From contig CACZHK010000007.1 in assembly GCA_902780915.1 (NCBI GenBank), positions 1 through 48,203 on the forward strand: a DNA stretch of 48,203 bases, written 5' to 3'. A program made the position numbers and the translations under genes. This stretch comes from Pseudoselenomonas ruminantium (lineage in GTDB: Bacteria > Bacillota > Negativicutes > Selenomonadales > Selenomonadaceae). Shown here piece by piece: positions 1-9,344 of this stretch (the first letter of the stretch is position 1; each line of letters begins with the position of its first letter). The notes beneath the pieces are model-generated. The model was not told where the DNA came from. It saw only the letters and a list, made by a program, of their open reading frames with translations, and did not search any database.

Positions 1-360
1 TTCAAGGAAGGTGAATCTGAGCCTGTGGTGCTGCCGCGTCACAGCCAGGCACTTTACCTGATACAGCGCATTCGCGATGAGGCTCACCGCTTTGCCATCA
101 CTTATCATAGAAAACTTCGGGGCAAGCGCAATCTTGTTTCCGTGCTGGATCATATTGTGGGCATTGGCCCCAAGCGGAGGCAGGCTCTCTGGAATCACTT
201 CGGCAGCCTGGCCAGGATCAAGGAAGCAGGAGTGGAGGAACTGGCCGCCGCCCCAGGCATGAACAAGCCTGCGGCAGAGGCCGTGCGTAATTTTTTCCTC
301 GCGCAGCAAAAGCTGCTTGAGGGCAAGGGAAAGGACAATCAAGTTGGAGAAGATAGTTGA
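1..360 (+). CDS. uvrC: UvrABC excinuclease subunit C, C-terminal part (gene cut by window start)
   Basis: Only the last 119 codons are present; the frame is open from base 1, so the gene starts outside the window. UvrC makes both incisions around UvrA/UvrB-marked DNA lesions in nucleotide excision repair. The visible part begins at the end of the RNase H-like 5'-incision domain (LPRHSQALYLIQRIRDEAHR, a conserved family block) and continues into the tandem helix-hairpin-helix domain (HIVGIGPKRRQALWNHFGS and ELAAAPGMNKPAAEAV). The stop overlaps the start of the downstream PHP gene by 17 bases, so the two are probably cotranscribed. Family identity is secure from the conserved block; nothing can be said about the N-terminal GIY-YIG nuclease. 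Confidence 0.93.
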   Translation, partial: FKEGESEPVVLPRHSQALYLIQRIRDEAHRFAITYHRKLRGKRNLVSVLDHIVGIGPKRRQALWNHFGSLARIKEAGVEELAAAPGMNKPAAEAVRNFFLAQQKLLEGKGKDNQVGEDS

Positions 361-1207
361 CCTGCATGTGCATTCTCATATTTCGGATGGCAGCTACAGT
401 CCCGCCGGGCTGGTAGAATTGGCCAAGGAGAGAGGGTTGGCAGCCTTTGCCCTGACAGACCATGATAGCATGCTGGGCTGTGAGGAGGCGGCAAGGGCTG
501 CGGCTTCCTGTGGCGTAGGCTTCCTCAACGGCATGGAGCTCAGCGCCGACTTTGAGAGCCACAAGGTGCATATTGTTTGCCTTGGCTTTGACCCTCAGCA
601 CCCCGCTTTCCGCAAGTTCTACCAGAAGGTGCGTTCCATCAAGGAAGCTAAGATTCCTGAGATGATAGAGTTTGTTCGAGAAAAGGGAGTTGATATCTCC
701 CTGGAGAAAGTCCGTCCTTTTGCCAAGGGCAATGTGGATAGGTACGCCCTGATGCGCTTCATGGTCTCCCTTAATATGTATGAGCGTGCTCAGCCAATCT
801 GGGATAACTTCCTAGATCCTGCAGCCAGGGAGTTGGGCATTAACGTCAACATCACCGCCGAAGAGGCCCTGCCTTTGGTGCATGAGGCAGGCGGCATCAC
901 ATCGCTGGCCCATTTCCATAAGGCCATAGGTCTAAAAGGGCTTGAACGCCATGAGCAGGAGCAAGCTATTTTGCGGCTGCATGAAATGGGGCTGGACGGC
1001 ATGGAAAGATTTTATCCCAACTACACTGCTGAGGACGCGGAATTTGCCGCTTATATGATAGACAAGTACCATCTCCTGCCCACCGGCGGCACCGATTTCC
1101 ACGGCACGAATCGCCCTGGCATAGAATTGGGGACGGGCGTAGAGGGCAATATGCAGGTTCCTTACAGCTTCTTTGAAAATATAGTGAATCGGCAGGATTT
1201 TTCCTGA
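344..1207 (+). CDS. PHP-domain metal-dependent phosphoesterase (TrpH/YciV type)
   Basis: Predicted 287-residue PHP-domain phosphoesterase. Metal-binding motifs are visible in order: DLHVHSHISDGS near the N terminus, LTDHDS around residue 45, SLAHFHK near residue 195 and GGTDFHG near the C terminus. Relatives of this size include 3',5'-nucleoside bisphosphate phosphatases and the 5'-3' exonuclease RNase AM; the substrate cannot be read from sequence. I chose the TTG start at 344, eight bases after an AAAGGA ribosome binding site and immediately before the conserved N terminus; an upstream ATG at 317 lies within uvrC without a good site. The coding region overlaps uvrC by 17 bases and is followed by rubredoxin. 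Confidence 0.85.
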   Translation: MEKIVDLHVHSHISDGSYSPAGLVELAKERGLAAFALTDHDSMLGCEEAARAAASCGVGFLNGMELSADFESHKVHIVCLGFDPQHPAFRKFYQKVRSIKEAKIPEMIEFVREKGVDISLEKVRPFAKGNVDRYALMRFMVSLNMYERAQPIWDNFLDPAARELGINVNITAEEALPLVHEAGGITSLAHFHKAIGLKGLERHEQEQAILRLHEMGLDGMERFYPNYTAEDAEFAAYMIDKYHLLPTGGTDFHGTNRPGIELGTGVEGNMQVPYSFFENIVNRQDFS

Positions 1208-1269
1208 CTTCTGGCGAAGGTACACTCAGGAAATAAAATTTTAGGTGTATTTGACAGGAGGGGGTTGCC

Positions 1270-1431
1270 ATGAAGGTATGGGTTTGCTCGGTATGTGGCT
1301 GGATTTACGATGAGGAAAAAGGGGACCAGGATTATGACCTGGCTCCTGGCGTGAAGTTTGAGGATTTGCCAGAGGATTTTGTCTGCCCCCTGTGCGGCGT
1401 AGGCAAGGATCAATTTGAAGAACAGTCATAA
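1270..1431 (+). CDS. Rubredoxin
   Basis: A 53-residue rubredoxin, a small cytoplasmic one-electron carrier with one iron held by four cysteines. The four ligands are C6 and C9 (VCSVCGW) and C39 and C42 (CPLCG), with the usual spacing, and the conserved tyrosine and aspartate-rich middle (YDLAPGVKFEDLP) is present. The ATG follows a strong AGGAGGGGG site. In anaerobes rubredoxins serve rubrerythrin, superoxide reductase and flavoprotein oxygen reductases in oxygen detoxification; no such partner is adjacent, so its partner is unknown. It is followed directly by an intrinsic terminator, so it is either monocistronic or the last gene of the uvrC-PHP transcript. Confidence 0.95.
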   Translation: MKVWVCSVCGWIYDEEKGDQDYDLAPGVKFEDLPEDFVCPLCGVGKDQFEEQS

Positions 1432-1445
1432 AGATTGCAATGGGG

Positions 1446-1468
1446 GGACGCCTGAGGGCGTCCTTTTT
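1446..1468 (+). terminator. Intrinsic terminator after rubredoxin
   Basis: Perfect 7-bp stem GGACGCC/GGCGTCC with a TGAG tetraloop followed by five T. It lies 14 bases after the rubredoxin stop and separates it from the purine operon promoter. Confidence 0.88.
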
Positions 1469-1532
1469 GCTTCCGATTTTCAGCTCCGTTTATCTGATGA
1501 TTTTGGAATGCAAGGACATGTGTCCCTTTTTG

Positions 1533-1561
1533 TTGACATAAAATGGATTTCCATATATCAT
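1533..1561 (+). promoter_or_regulatory. Sigma-A type promoter of the purine operon
   Basis: A perfect -35 TTGACA (1533-1538) and a -10 TATCAT (1556-1561, 5 of 6 consensus) are separated by 17 bp, placing the start near 1568 and giving a leader of about 45 bases before purC. An inverted repeat GGACA-TG-TGTCC (1514-1525) lies 7 bp upstream of the -35 and could be an operator. No purine riboswitch fits in the short leader and no PurR-type CGAA/TTCG boxes were recognised. Confidence 0.75.
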
Positions 1562-1614
1562 GGGAGAGTAGCCAAGTTAATAACTCATTAGAGAAGGGGA
1601 GACGATCTAAGCTC

Positions 1615-2487
1615 ATGAAAGAGTACAAACCGTTCAAATCTGGCAAAGTCCGCGAGATCTATGACCTGGATGACAGCCTGGTGCTGGTGGCCACTGACCG
1701 CATTTCGGCTTTTGACCACATCCTTGAGAACGATATTACGGACAAGGGGGCTATCCTCACCCAGATGTCCAAGTTCTGGTTCGACTTCACCAGCGACATC
1801 CTGCCGAACCATGTGCTTTCTACTGATACGGCAGATTTGCCGGAGTTCTTCCAGAAGCCGGAGTTTCAGGGGCGCACCACCAAGTGCCGGAAGCTCAAGA
1901 TGATTCCCATGGAATGCATTGTGCGTGGCTACATCACCGGCAGCGGCTGGGAAAGCTATCAGGAAAATGGCACAATCTGCGGTATCAAGCTCCCTGCCGG
2001 TCTCAAAGAGTCCCAGCAGCTCCCCGAGCCTATCTTTACTCCCAGCACCAAGGCTGAACTGGGTGACCATGATGAGAATGTGACCCTGGAGCAGGGGGCA
2101 GCCTGTGTGGAAAAGTTGTTCCCCGGTCATGGCCAGGAATATGTGGAAAAGATTCGTGACTACACTATTGCCATCTACAAGAAGTGTGCCGAGTATGCCA
2201 AATCCAATGGCATTATCATTGCCGACACCAAGTTCGAGTTCGGTGTGGACGAGGAAGGCAACATCGTCATTGGCGATGAGATGCTGACACCGGACAGTTC
2301 CCGTTTCTGGCCTCTGGAGGGGTATGAGGCTGGACATGGCCAGCCCTCCTACGACAAGCAGTTTGTCCGTGACTGGCTCAAGGCCAATCCCGACAAGGGC
2401 TATAAGCTCCCCCAGGACATCATCGACAAGACCATTGCCAAGTACAAGGAAGCATACCAGAAGCTGACTGGCAAGGCATTCAACTGA
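1615..2487 (+). CDS. purC: Phosphoribosylaminoimidazole-succinocarboxamide synthase (SAICAR synthetase)
   Basis: Converts CAIR, aspartate and ATP to SAICAR in de novo IMP synthesis. At 290 residues it belongs to the longer PurC type rather than the roughly 240-residue E. coli type. Conserved stretches include SGKVREIYDLDD (ATP-binding strand), TDRISAFD, ECIVRGYITGSGW, DTKFEFG and DEMLTPDSSRFWP. The open frame extends upstream to an ATG at 1543, but this lies within the promoter; the ATG at 1615 starts with the conserved MKEYKPFKSGKVREIY and follows a GAAGGGGAG site at slightly long spacing. First gene of the seven-gene purine operon. Confidence 0.95.
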   Translation: MKEYKPFKSGKVREIYDLDDSLVLVATDRISAFDHILENDITDKGAILTQMSKFWFDFTSDILPNHVLSTDTADLPEFFQKPEFQGRTTKCRKLKMIPMECIVRGYITGSGWESYQENGTICGIKLPAGLKESQQLPEPIFTPSTKAELGDHDENVTLEQGAACVEKLFPGHGQEYVEKIRDYTIAIYKKCAEYAKSNGIIIADTKFEFGVDEEGNIVIGDEMLTPDSSRFWPLEGYEAGHGQPSYDKQFVRDWLKANPDKGYKLPQDIIDKTIAKYKEAYQKLTGKAFN

Positions 2488-2551
2488 TTTTCAGCCGGGA
2501 CCGGCGGCAAATACTGTCGGCTCTGCTGCATAACTAAGGAGGCTGAGGAAA

Positions 2552-3037
2552 GTGAAAGCAGCAATTTTAATGGGCAGCGATTCTGACTGGCCCATCCTGA
2601 AGCCTGCGGTGGAGGTGCTGCGCCAGTTTGGTGTGGAGCCTGTGGTGCAGGTTGCATCAGCCCATCGTACCCCGGACAAGGTACGCAATTTCGTCACTGA
2701 CGCTGTCAGGGACGGAGTGGGGGTGTTCATCGTGGCTGCTGGGGCCGCAGCTCATCTGGCCGGTGTGGTAGCAAGCTATACCACCAGGCCTGTTATTGGC
2801 GTGCCCATCAACGCCACTCCCTTAAATGGCATGGATGCCCTGCTGTCCACCGTGCAGATGCCCTCTGGCGTTCCTGTGGCGACTATGGCAGTGAACGGGG
2901 CGAAGAATGCTGCCATTCTGGCAGTGGAGATTTTTTCCGTGGCAGATGCTGGCTTGCAGCAGAAGCTGGCTGAATACCGCGAGAAAATGGTACAAGGTGT
3001 AGAGAAGAAGGCAGCCCGTGTAGCTGCACAGCTTTAA
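2552..3037 (+). CDS. purE: N5-carboxyaminoimidazole ribonucleotide mutase (PurE class I)
   Basis: 161-residue cytoplasmic enzyme that shifts the carboxyl group of N5-CAIR to give CAIR. The signature sequences GSDSDWP (residues 8-14), SAHRTP and [11 protein letters not shown] are present and indicate bacterial class I PurE, which normally depends on PurK to make N5-CAIR; purK is not in the window. The start is GTG at 2552, preceded by a strong AAGGAGG at 2536-2542. It lies between purC and purF; an A/T-rich stretch follows its stop but I could not define a convincing terminator there. Confidence 0.95.
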   Translation: MKAAILMGSDSDWPILKPAVEVLRQFGVEPVVQVASAHRTPDKVRNFVTDAVRDGVGVFIVAAGAAAHLAGVVASYTTRPVIGVPINATPLNGMDALLSTVQMPSGVPVATMAVNGAKNAAILAVEIFSVADAGLQQKLAEYREKMVQGVEKKAARVAAQL

Positions 3038-3095
3038 GCTGCGCACTGGCGGACTGTTTTTTTGTAAAAAAAATTGAAAGCGAGACCAATAAGAA

Positions 3096-4535
3096 ATGCA
3101 AAATAATGACTGCGCATTAAAACCCCAGTGGCATGAGGAATGCGGTGTCTACGGCGTTTATTCACGCACAGAAGACGTATCTGCCATGACTTATCTTGGC
3201 CTGTATGCCTTGCAGCACCGCGGGCAGGAGAGTGCCGGCATTGCCTTCACTGATGGCGCCTGGATGGATGTGTCCAGGGGCATGGGCCTGGTGAATGAAG
3301 TGTTCCGCCATCAGGTGCCACACATGGAAAATCAGACTATCGCTATAGGTCATGTGCGTTACTCCACAACAGGCTCCAGCCTGTTGGCCAATACACAGCC
3401 TTTGCTGGTGAATTATGCCCGGGGCAAGATTGCCCTGGCTCATAACGGCAATCTCACCAATGCGGCGGCTATCCGCGCCGACCTTGAGGAGCAGGGCACC
3501 ATCTTCCAGACCTCCATTGATTCCGAGGTCTTTGTGAACCTCATTGCCCGCTCCCGCCAGGAAACCATTGAGGAAAAAATCATCGAGAGCCTTAAGAAAA
3601 TCAAGGGGGCTTACTGCCTCACCATCATGACGGAATCCAAGCTCATTGGGGCTCGTGATCCACAAGGGTTCCGCCCTCTTTGCCTGGGCAAAACCGAGGA
3701 GGGGAGCTATATCCTTTCCTCCGAAAGCTGCGGCCTGGATGTGGTGGGAGCCGAATTCGTGCGGGATGTCCTGCCCGGCGAGATGGTGGTCATCGATGAT
3801 GAGGGGGTGAAGTCCTTCCCCTTTGCCACAGAGGAAAAGAAGGCCTCCTGTGTCTTCGAGTACATCTATTTTGCCCGTCCCGATTCTGTCATTGACGGAC
3901 AGAGCGTGCATGAGGCGCGTTTCATGATGGGCAGGCAGCTGGCCAAGGAATCAGGCTTCAAGGGTGATGTGGTGATTTCTGTGCCGGACTCCGGCACCAC
4001 GGCAGCTACGGGTTTTGCCTACGAATCAGGCATTCCCTTTCTGGAAGGGCTGATCAAGAATCGCTATATAGGGCGCACCTTTATTCAGCCCACCCAAAAG
4101 AAGCGGGACACGGCGGTGAAGCTGAAGCTCAACGCCATCAGTGCTGCCATCAAGGGCAAGTCTGTCATTATGGTGGATGATAGCATTGTGCGTGGCACCA
4201 CCAGCGGCAAGATAGTGAAGATGCTCAAAGATGCTGGAGCCAGAGAGGTGCATATGTGCGTTTCCAGCCCGCCCATCGGTTATCCCTGCTACTATGGCAT
4301 AGATACCTCCATACGCAAGGAGCTTATCGCTGCCACCAAGAGCGTGGAGGAAATCCGTCAGTTCATCGGGGCGGACTCTCTGCACTTCCTGTCCCTGGAA
4401 GGGCTAAAAAAGTGCATGAGCAATCTGAATCCTGATGATATGTGCTATGCCTGCTTCAACAAGGCTTACCCCATCGAGGACGGTGAAAAGCCTGCGGGCA
4501 ACAGCAAGTATGTTTTTGAGCACCCCAAGTGCTGA
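3096..4535 (+). CDS. purF: Amidophosphoribosyltransferase
   Basis: 479-residue enzyme for the committed step of purine synthesis, PRPP plus glutamine to phosphoribosylamine. The N-terminal glutaminase starts at the cysteine of EECGVYGVY after a short propeptide, which is normally removed to free the nucleophilic Cys. The C-terminal phosphoribosyltransferase domain shows the PRPP loop VIMVDDSIVRGTTS. Cysteines in KASCVFEYIYFARPDS, GYPCYYG and DDMCYACFNKAYP match the positions of the [4Fe-4S] ligands of the B. subtilis-type enzyme, implying an oxygen-sensitive cluster. The ribosome binding site is weak (GAAAG) compared with its neighbours, which may lower expression relative to purE. Confidence 0.96.
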   Translation: MQNNDCALKPQWHEECGVYGVYSRTEDVSAMTYLGLYALQHRGQESAGIAFTDGAWMDVSRGMGLVNEVFRHQVPHMENQTIAIGHVRYSTTGSSLLANTQPLLVNYARGKIALAHNGNLTNAAAIRADLEEQGTIFQTSIDSEVFVNLIARSRQETIEEKIIESLKKIKGAYCLTIMTESKLIGARDPQGFRPLCLGKTEEGSYILSSESCGLDVVGAEFVRDVLPGEMVVIDDEGVKSFPFATEEKKASCVFEYIYFARPDSVIDGQSVHEARFMMGRQLAKESGFKGDVVISVPDSGTTAATGFAYESGIPFLEGLIKNRYIGRTFIQPTQKKRDTAVKLKLNAISAAIKGKSVIMVDDSIVRGTTSGKIVKMLKDAGAREVHMCVSSPPIGYPCYYGIDTSIRKELIAATKSVEEIRQFIGADSLHFLSLEGLKKCMSNLNPDDMCYACFNKAYPIEDGEKPAGNSKYVFEHPKC

Positions 4536-4598
4536 AAAGCGTATTTTTTCGTGGATAGCTGATATTTGATTGAGCATTAGAGGAGTTTTGTATTTCTT

Positions 4599-5651
4599 AT
4601 GACTGAAAAACTGACATATAAAGATGCAGGTGTGGACATTGATGCGGGCAATCGCAGCGTGCAGCTTATCAAGGACTGCGTGAAGGCTACTTATCGTCCC
4701 GAGGTATTGGGGGATTTGGGTGGCTTCGGCGGCCTTTTTGCCTTGCAGGCTTCTAAGTACAAGGAGCCTGTGCTGGTGTCCGGCACCGACGGGGTGGGCA
4801 CCAAATTGCGCCTGGCTTTCATGCTGGACAAGCACGATACCATCGGCCAGGATGCCGTGGCCATGTGCGTCAATGACATTCTGGTGCAGGGGGCGGAACC
4901 CCTGTTCTTCCTTGATTACCTGGCTGTGGGCAAGCTTGACCCGGAGCAGGTGGCAGATGTGGTGAAGGGGGTGGCCAGTGCCTGCCGGGAGTCAGGCTGT
5001 GCCCTGATTGGCGGCGAGACGGCGGAAATGAATGGATTCTATCCCGAAGGGGAGTACGATATCGCCGGTTTTGCCGTGGGCGTGGCAGAGAAGTCTAAGC
5101 TCATTACTTCTGAAAATGTCAAGGAGGGAGATATACTGCTGGGCCTGCCCAGTTCCGGAGTACACTCCAACGGCTATTCCCTGGTGAGGAAAATCGTCTT
5201 TGAGCACAAGGGGTTCAAAGGCAACGAATATATTGAGGAATTGGGCAAGACCATTGGCGAGGAGCTTTTGACACCCACCCGCCTCTATCCCCAGTCCTGC
5301 CTGCCTTTGTTGCGGGAGTTTGATCTGCACGGTCTGGTGCATATCACTGGCGGCGGATTCTATGACAATATTCCCCGTGCCCTGCCTGAGGCCTTTGCAG
5401 TGGAAATCAATGCGGAAACCTGGCAGGTGCCTGCCATCTTCAAGCTTCTGCAGCAGTGGGGCAATGTGGATTGGCACGAGATGTACCGCACCTTCAATAT
5501 GGGGATTGGCATGGTGCTCATTGCCAGTGTTGACGAGGCAGAGAAGATTGAGGCCTTCCTGGCAGCCCGCGGAGAGACTGTCTATGAGATTGGCCGGGTA
5601 GTCAAGGGTAACCATGATGTGACCATCAAAGGCGGGGTGTTCCGTGGCTGA
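4599..5651 (+). CDS. purM: Phosphoribosylformylglycinamidine cyclo-ligase (AIR synthetase)
   Basis: 350-residue ATP-dependent enzyme that closes the imidazole ring, FGAM to AIR. Family blocks include the N-terminal [12 protein letters not shown], the glycine-rich [40 protein letters not shown] and [13 protein letters not shown]. The length is typical. The start ATG follows GAGGAG. Its stop overlaps the GTG start of purN by 8 bases, indicating translational coupling. FGAM synthase (PurL/Q/S), which makes its substrate, is absent from this operon. Confidence 0.96.
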   Translation: MTEKLTYKDAGVDIDAGNRSVQLIKDCVKATYRPEVLGDLGGFGGLFALQASKYKEPVLVSGTDGVGTKLRLAFMLDKHDTIGQDAVAMCVNDILVQGAEPLFFLDYLAVGKLDPEQVADVVKGVASACRESGCALIGGETAEMNGFYPEGEYDIAGFAVGVAEKSKLITSENVKEGDILLGLPSSGVHSNGYSLVRKIVFEHKGFKGNEYIEELGKTIGEELLTPTRLYPQSCLPLLREFDLHGLVHITGGGFYDNIPRALPEAFAVEINAETWQVPAIFKLLQQWGNVDWHEMYRTFNMGIGMVLIASVDEAEKIEAFLAARGETVYEIGRVVKGNHDVTIKGGVFRG

Positions 5652-6255
5652 GAAACAAAAACTGGGGGTGCTCTGCTCGGGACGGGGAACAGATCTTCAG
5701 TCCATCATTGATGCCATTGACTGCGGTGAGGTGGAGGCCGAAATTGCCGTAGTCCTCACAGACAAGCCTGAGGCCTTTGCCTTGGAGCGAGCCAGGAAGG
5801 CTAGTATCAAGGCTGTCTGCGTGAATCGCAAGGAATATGAGGGCCGTGAGCCTTTTGAAGAGGCCTTGATCAAGGAGCTTGAAGAGGCTGGTGTCACTCT
5901 GGTGGTGCTGGCAGGCTTCATGCGGATTCTGACGCCTCTTTTTGTGCGGCGTTTTGCTGGACGCATCATGAATATCCACCCTGCCTTGTTGCCAAGTTTC
6001 CCTGGGGCGCATGCTCACAGGGATGTGTTGGCCTATGGCGTGAAGATCAGCGGCTGCACAGTGCATTTTGTGGATGAGGGGACGGATTCCGGCCCCATCA
6101 TCATGCAGGCTGCTGTGCCAGTGCTGCCGGGGGATACAGAAGAGACCTTGGGCGCAAGGGTGCTGGAGCAGGAGCATATCATCTATCCCAAGTGCGTGCA
6201 GCTTTACTGTGAAGGTCGGCTCAAGGTAGAAGGACGACATGTGCATATCTTATAA
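5644..6255 (+). CDS. purN: Phosphoribosylglycinamide formyltransferase
   Basis: 203-residue folate-dependent GAR transformylase: 10-formyl-THF plus GAR gives FGAR. Conserved elements are the N-terminal [16 protein letters not shown] (phosphate binding), [10 protein letters not shown], the catalytic [12 protein letters not shown] and [13 protein letters not shown] with the catalytic Asp. The start is GTG at 5644, within the last codons of purM. The size matches the family. Confidence 0.95.
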   Translation: MAEKQKLGVLCSGRGTDLQSIIDAIDCGEVEAEIAVVLTDKPEAFALERARKASIKAVCVNRKEYEGREPFEEALIKELEEAGVTLVVLAGFMRILTPLFVRRFAGRIMNIHPALLPSFPGAHAHRDVLAYGVKISGCTVHFVDEGTDSGPIIMQAAVPVLPGDTEETLGARVLEQEHIIYPKCVQLYCEGRLKVEGRHVHIL

Positions 6256-6278
6256 ATGCAGAAGGAGAAATGTAAACA

Positions 6279-6878
6279 ATGAAAATCAAGCGTGCGCTGA
6301 TCAGCGTTTCTAATAAAGATGGTGTGGTAAATTTGGCCAAAAGACTTCACTCTGCCGGGGTGGAGATCATTTCCACCGGCGGTACCATGAAGGCCATCAA
6401 GGAGGCGGGCATTCCCGTCACTTATGTCAGCGATGTGACGGGATTCCCCGAAATCATGGACGGCAGGGTCAAGACATTGAACCCTTATATCCATGGTGGC
6501 ATTCTCTCCGTGCGTGACAATCAGGAACATTTGACCCAGATGCAGGAACATGGCATCAAGGGCATTGATCTGGTGGTAGTGAATCTATATCCCTTCAAGG
6601 AAACTATTGCCAAGCCCAACGTTGAACTGGCTGAGGCTATCGAGAATATCGACATCGGCGGCCCGGCCATGATTCGCGCTGCCGCCAAGAACTTCAAGTT
6701 TGTGACTATCGTCACCAACCCTGCCCGCTACGAAGAAGTGGCTGCCCAAGTGGAGGCCAGCGGCGAGGTGGCGGACAGCCTGCGCTTGCAGCTGGCCCAG
6801 GAGGCTTTTGCCCACACTGCAGATTATGATACGGCCATCAAGGATTATCTGGCCAAGGTCATCAAACAGGAGGCGTGA
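6279..6878 (+). CDS. purH: Stand-alone IMP cyclohydrolase (PurH N-terminal domain only)
   Basis: 199 residues corresponding only to the MGS-like IMP cyclohydrolase domain of PurH, which closes FAICAR to IMP. The usual bifunctional PurH is about 510 residues, with a C-terminal AICAR formyltransferase domain that is missing here. Visible blocks are [56 protein letters not shown] and [16 protein letters not shown]. The conserved LHPK segment reads LNPY. The frame ends cleanly after the domain boundary ([17 protein letters not shown]) and the purD ribosome binding site follows at once, so this looks like a natural single-domain gene and not a frameshift. A separate AICAR formyltransferase is expected elsewhere. 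Confidence 0.9.
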   Translation: MKIKRALISVSNKDGVVNLAKRLHSAGVEIISTGGTMKAIKEAGIPVTYVSDVTGFPEIMDGRVKTLNPYIHGGILSVRDNQEHLTQMQEHGIKGIDLVVVNLYPFKETIAKPNVELAEAIENIDIGGPAMIRAAAKNFKFVTIVTNPARYEEVAAQVEASGEVADSLRLQLAQEAFAHTADYDTAIKDYLAKVIKQEA

Positions 6879-6880
6879 GC

Positions 6881-8155
6881 ATGAATATCCTGGTTATCGG
6901 CAGCGGCGGGCGGGAGCATACCCTGGCCTGGAAGCTCGCCCAGAGTCCCCAAGCAACGCAGATTTTCGCCCTTCCCGGCAATCCTGGCATGGCCAAGTTG
7001 GCCCAGTGCGTAGATGGCATTTCCATTGATAACAATGAAAAAATTGTGGCCTTTGCTCAGCAGACGGCTATTGATATGGTGGTAGTGGGCCCTGAGGCAC
7101 CGCTGACCCACGGTCTGGTGGATGCGCTGGAGGAGGCTGGCATTCCCGCCTTTGGCCCCAGCCGTGCGGCAGCAGAGCTGGAGGGTTCCAAGTCCTTTGC
7201 CAAGGCTATGATGGAAAAGTACAATATTCCCACCGCTAAATTCAAGGTCTTTGATAAGGCTGAGGAAGCTCGGGCTTATGTGAAGGAGCAGGGAGCGCCT
7301 ATTGTCATCAAGGCTGACGGATTGGCGGCGGGCAAGGGAGTAGTTGTAGCCCAGACAGTGGATGAAGCCATTTATGCTGTCAACAACATCATGGAAGAAC
7401 AAAGCTTTGGCAATGCAGGCAGCCAAGTGGTCATTGAGGAGTGCATGGTGGGAGAGGAAGCATCTCTATTGGCTTTCACTGATGGCGAGACCATCGTGCC
7501 CATGATCAGTTCACAGGATCACAAGCGTGCTTATGATGGCGACCAAGGTCCCAACACCGGGGGCATGGGCACTTACGCTCCCGCTCCGGTCATGACTGAT
7601 GAACTGATGGATATCGCCATGGAAAAGGTTCTGAAGCCCATCATTGCAGGCATGAAAGCTGAGGGACGTCCTTACAAAGGCTGTCTCTACGCCGGACTGA
7701 TGATTACCGAGGAAGGTCCTAAGGTAGTGGAGTTCAATGCCCGTTTTGGCGATCCAGAAACTCAGGTAGTGTTGCCTCTGCTGAAAAGCGACCTGGCAGA
7801 AATCATGCAGGCTTGCTGTGAGGGAACCCTTGCTCAGCAGAAAATAGAGTGGTCAGACGGTGCCGCAGTTTGCGTGGTACTAGCCTCCGGCGGTTATCCC
7901 GGCAGCTATATGAAGGGGGTGCCTATCCACGGCTTGGAAGAGGCTGAGGCCGCAGGTGCTCTGGTTTTCCATGCTGGCACGGCTGAAAAGAACGGCAAGA
8001 TTGTCACCAGTGGTGGCCGTGTGTTAGGTGTCGTGGCAGAGTCCGACAATATCAAAGCCGCGGTGGAGAAAGCTTATGAGAGTGTGAGAAAGATTCATTT
8101 CCAAGGTGTGCATTACCGTAAGGATATAGCTCATAGAGCATTGGCAAATATATAA
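6881..8155 (+). CDS. purD: Phosphoribosylamine-glycine ligase (GAR synthetase)
   Basis: 424-residue ATP-grasp ligase joining phosphoribosylamine and glycine. N-terminal [14 protein letters not shown], the GPEAPL motif, the ATP-grasp loop [11 protein letters not shown] and the metal-binding [12 protein letters not shown] are all present. I chose ATG at 6881, seven bases after AGGAGG (6868-6873); an in-frame GTG at 6875 is only one base from that site. Last gene of the purine operon, followed by a strong terminator. Confidence 0.96.
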   Translation: MNILVIGSGGREHTLAWKLAQSPQATQIFALPGNPGMAKLAQCVDGISIDNNEKIVAFAQQTAIDMVVVGPEAPLTHGLVDALEEAGIPAFGPSRAAAELEGSKSFAKAMMEKYNIPTAKFKVFDKAEEARAYVKEQGAPIVIKADGLAAGKGVVVAQTVDEAIYAVNNIMEEQSFGNAGSQVVIEECMVGEEASLLAFTDGETIVPMISSQDHKRAYDGDQGPNTGGMGTYAPAPVMTDELMDIAMEKVLKPIIAGMKAEGRPYKGCLYAGLMITEEGPKVVEFNARFGDPETQVVLPLLKSDLAEIMQACCEGTLAQQKIEWSDGAAVCVVLASGGYPGSYMKGVPIHGLEEAEAAGALVFHAGTAEKNGKIVTSGGRVLGVVAESDNIKAAVEKAYESVRKIHFQGVHYRKDIAHRALANI

Positions 8156-8173
8156 GCCGTAAAATAGGCATAT

Positions 8174-8204
8174 AAAAAACGTTAGTTGCAAGCTAACGTT
8201 TTTT
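8174..8204. terminator. Bidirectional intrinsic terminator between purD and the recombinase
   Basis: Perfect 12-bp inverted repeat AAAAAACGTTAG / CTAACGTTTTTT around a 7-base loop. The A run on one arm and T run on the other allow it to work in both directions: it ends the plus-strand purine operon and the minus-strand recombinase gene (stop at 8230). Confidence 0.92.
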
Positions 8205-8229
8205 ATATACTAGAAGCTGCCGGAATAAA

Positions 8230-9288
8230 TTACTGCTCGCAGTCGTTTCTGAGAGCCAGCCCTGAAGTGACACGGTTGTTCAACTGCTGGTTTACATGGG
8301 CGTAACGGGCTGTTATTTTAGGGTCGCGGTGACGTAGGGTGTCCTGGACTACGCGGAGGTCTTTGGTCTGCTGATAGAGATTCGTGCCGCAGCTGTGGCG
8401 GAAGATATGGCAAGTCTGACCATGGTGCTTCAGACCTGTGATATTGAGGGCTTTGTTCATGATATATCGCAGACCATTGCGGGAAATGCGACCCAATTCG
8501 TTGTTGTGCGAATCAGACAGGATAAGGGGGGTGAGGGAACCCTCCTTTTTTATGGGGCTATCCGTGGGGATGGCATCAAGATAAGCCTTAAGAATGTCGA
8601 AGGTTTCAGCACAAGGGTAAATGGGGTCAAGCCGTCCGGCAGCACCTTTGCCTCGTATCATGATAATCTTGATGTCCCAGCGGATATCTTCACGGCATAA
8701 CCTGTGAACCTCGATATTGCGGAGACCTTCTACGCCCATGAGATACAAGATAAGTATGTTGCGGTTACGGATAAAAGGGTCTGGTTCCTGGTCGAAGAAC
8801 TCACAAATTTCCCTCATTTGCTCCTGGCTATAGAAATTCAGCAGGTTATGGGAAGTAATGCTGGCCACGCTGACATCCTGGCAGGGATTGTAATTAATAA
8901 GACCGAGCTGCTGGGCTGCAGAAAAAAAGGCTCTTATCGACATGAAAGCCGTGTGGTTGGTGCCGGGCTGGTAATTTTCGCTGATAAGGTATTCCCGGAA
9001 AACACGCATTTGATAATCAGCTACGGCCAAGGGATGAATCTTGTTTTCCAGGCACCAGCTGATGAAGTGGTCAATCCAGGAACAATAGGTCTGCAAAGTG
9101 TTGCGGCTGGGATTGCCGTTGGCAATATATCTAGGCAGGAATTCGATATAGTGCTGCACAAAGTAATCAGCAGTTATGACCTGTGTGGCAGGCATTTGCA
9201 TAAGAGAATCAGGTTGGATTTTTTGTACTGAAGGAACAGCCGGGGCACACTCAGAAAAGTGGTTGATATTGTCATACATTTTTTTCAT
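8230..9288 (-). CDS. Orphan tyrosine recombinase (XerC/XerD-like integrase)
   Basis: 352 residues with an N-terminal SAM-like DNA-binding domain (about 38-130) and a C-terminal catalytic domain. All expected catalytic residues are visible: R190 (EGLRNIEVHRL), K214 (RGKGA), H294-x-x-R297 (HIFRHSCGT), H320 (LRHRDPKIT) and the nucleophile Y329 (ARYAHV). It should therefore be active in strand cleavage and exchange. I chose ATG at 9288, eight bases after AGAGG, over an in-frame TTG at 9294. No phage, transposon or conjugation genes lie nearby; it stands alone between the purine operon and an unrelated minus-strand operon. A perfect 34-bp inverted repeat lies 57 bp upstream of its start. It does not look like the housekeeping XerC/XerD because of a long N-terminal extension (about 35 residues), but this is inference. 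Confidence 0.88.
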   Translation of the reverse strand: MKKMYDNINHFSECAPAVPSVQKIQPDSLMQMPATQVITADYFVQHYIEFLPRYIANGNPSRNTLQTYCSWIDHFISWCLENKIHPLAVADYQMRVFREYLISENYQPGTNHTAFMSIRAFFSAAQQLGLINYNPCQDVSVASITSHNLLNFYSQEQMREICEFFDQEPDPFIRNRNILILYLMGVEGLRNIEVHRLCREDIRWDIKIIMIRGKGAAGRLDPIYPCAETFDILKAYLDAIPTDSPIKKEGSLTPLILSDSHNNELGRISRNGLRYIMNKALNITGLKHHGQTCHIFRHSCGTNLYQQTKDLRVVQDTLRHRDPKITARYAHVNQQLNNRVTSGLALRNDCEQ

Positions 9289-9344
9289 AGTCAAAACCTC
9301 TGTAAAACCACGTAGAAATTTACCTCAAAGTCCTCTTCTGACAC

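Noticed and set aside
1469..1614. Purine riboswitch in the purC leader
   Set aside because: The promoter at 1533-1561 leaves only about 45 leader bases, too short for the aptamer, and none of its conserved loop sequences are seen upstream.
3038..3095. Terminator between purE and purF
   Set aside because: The T7/A7 run after the purE stop is not preceded by a GC-rich stem, and the genes continue as one pathway operon.
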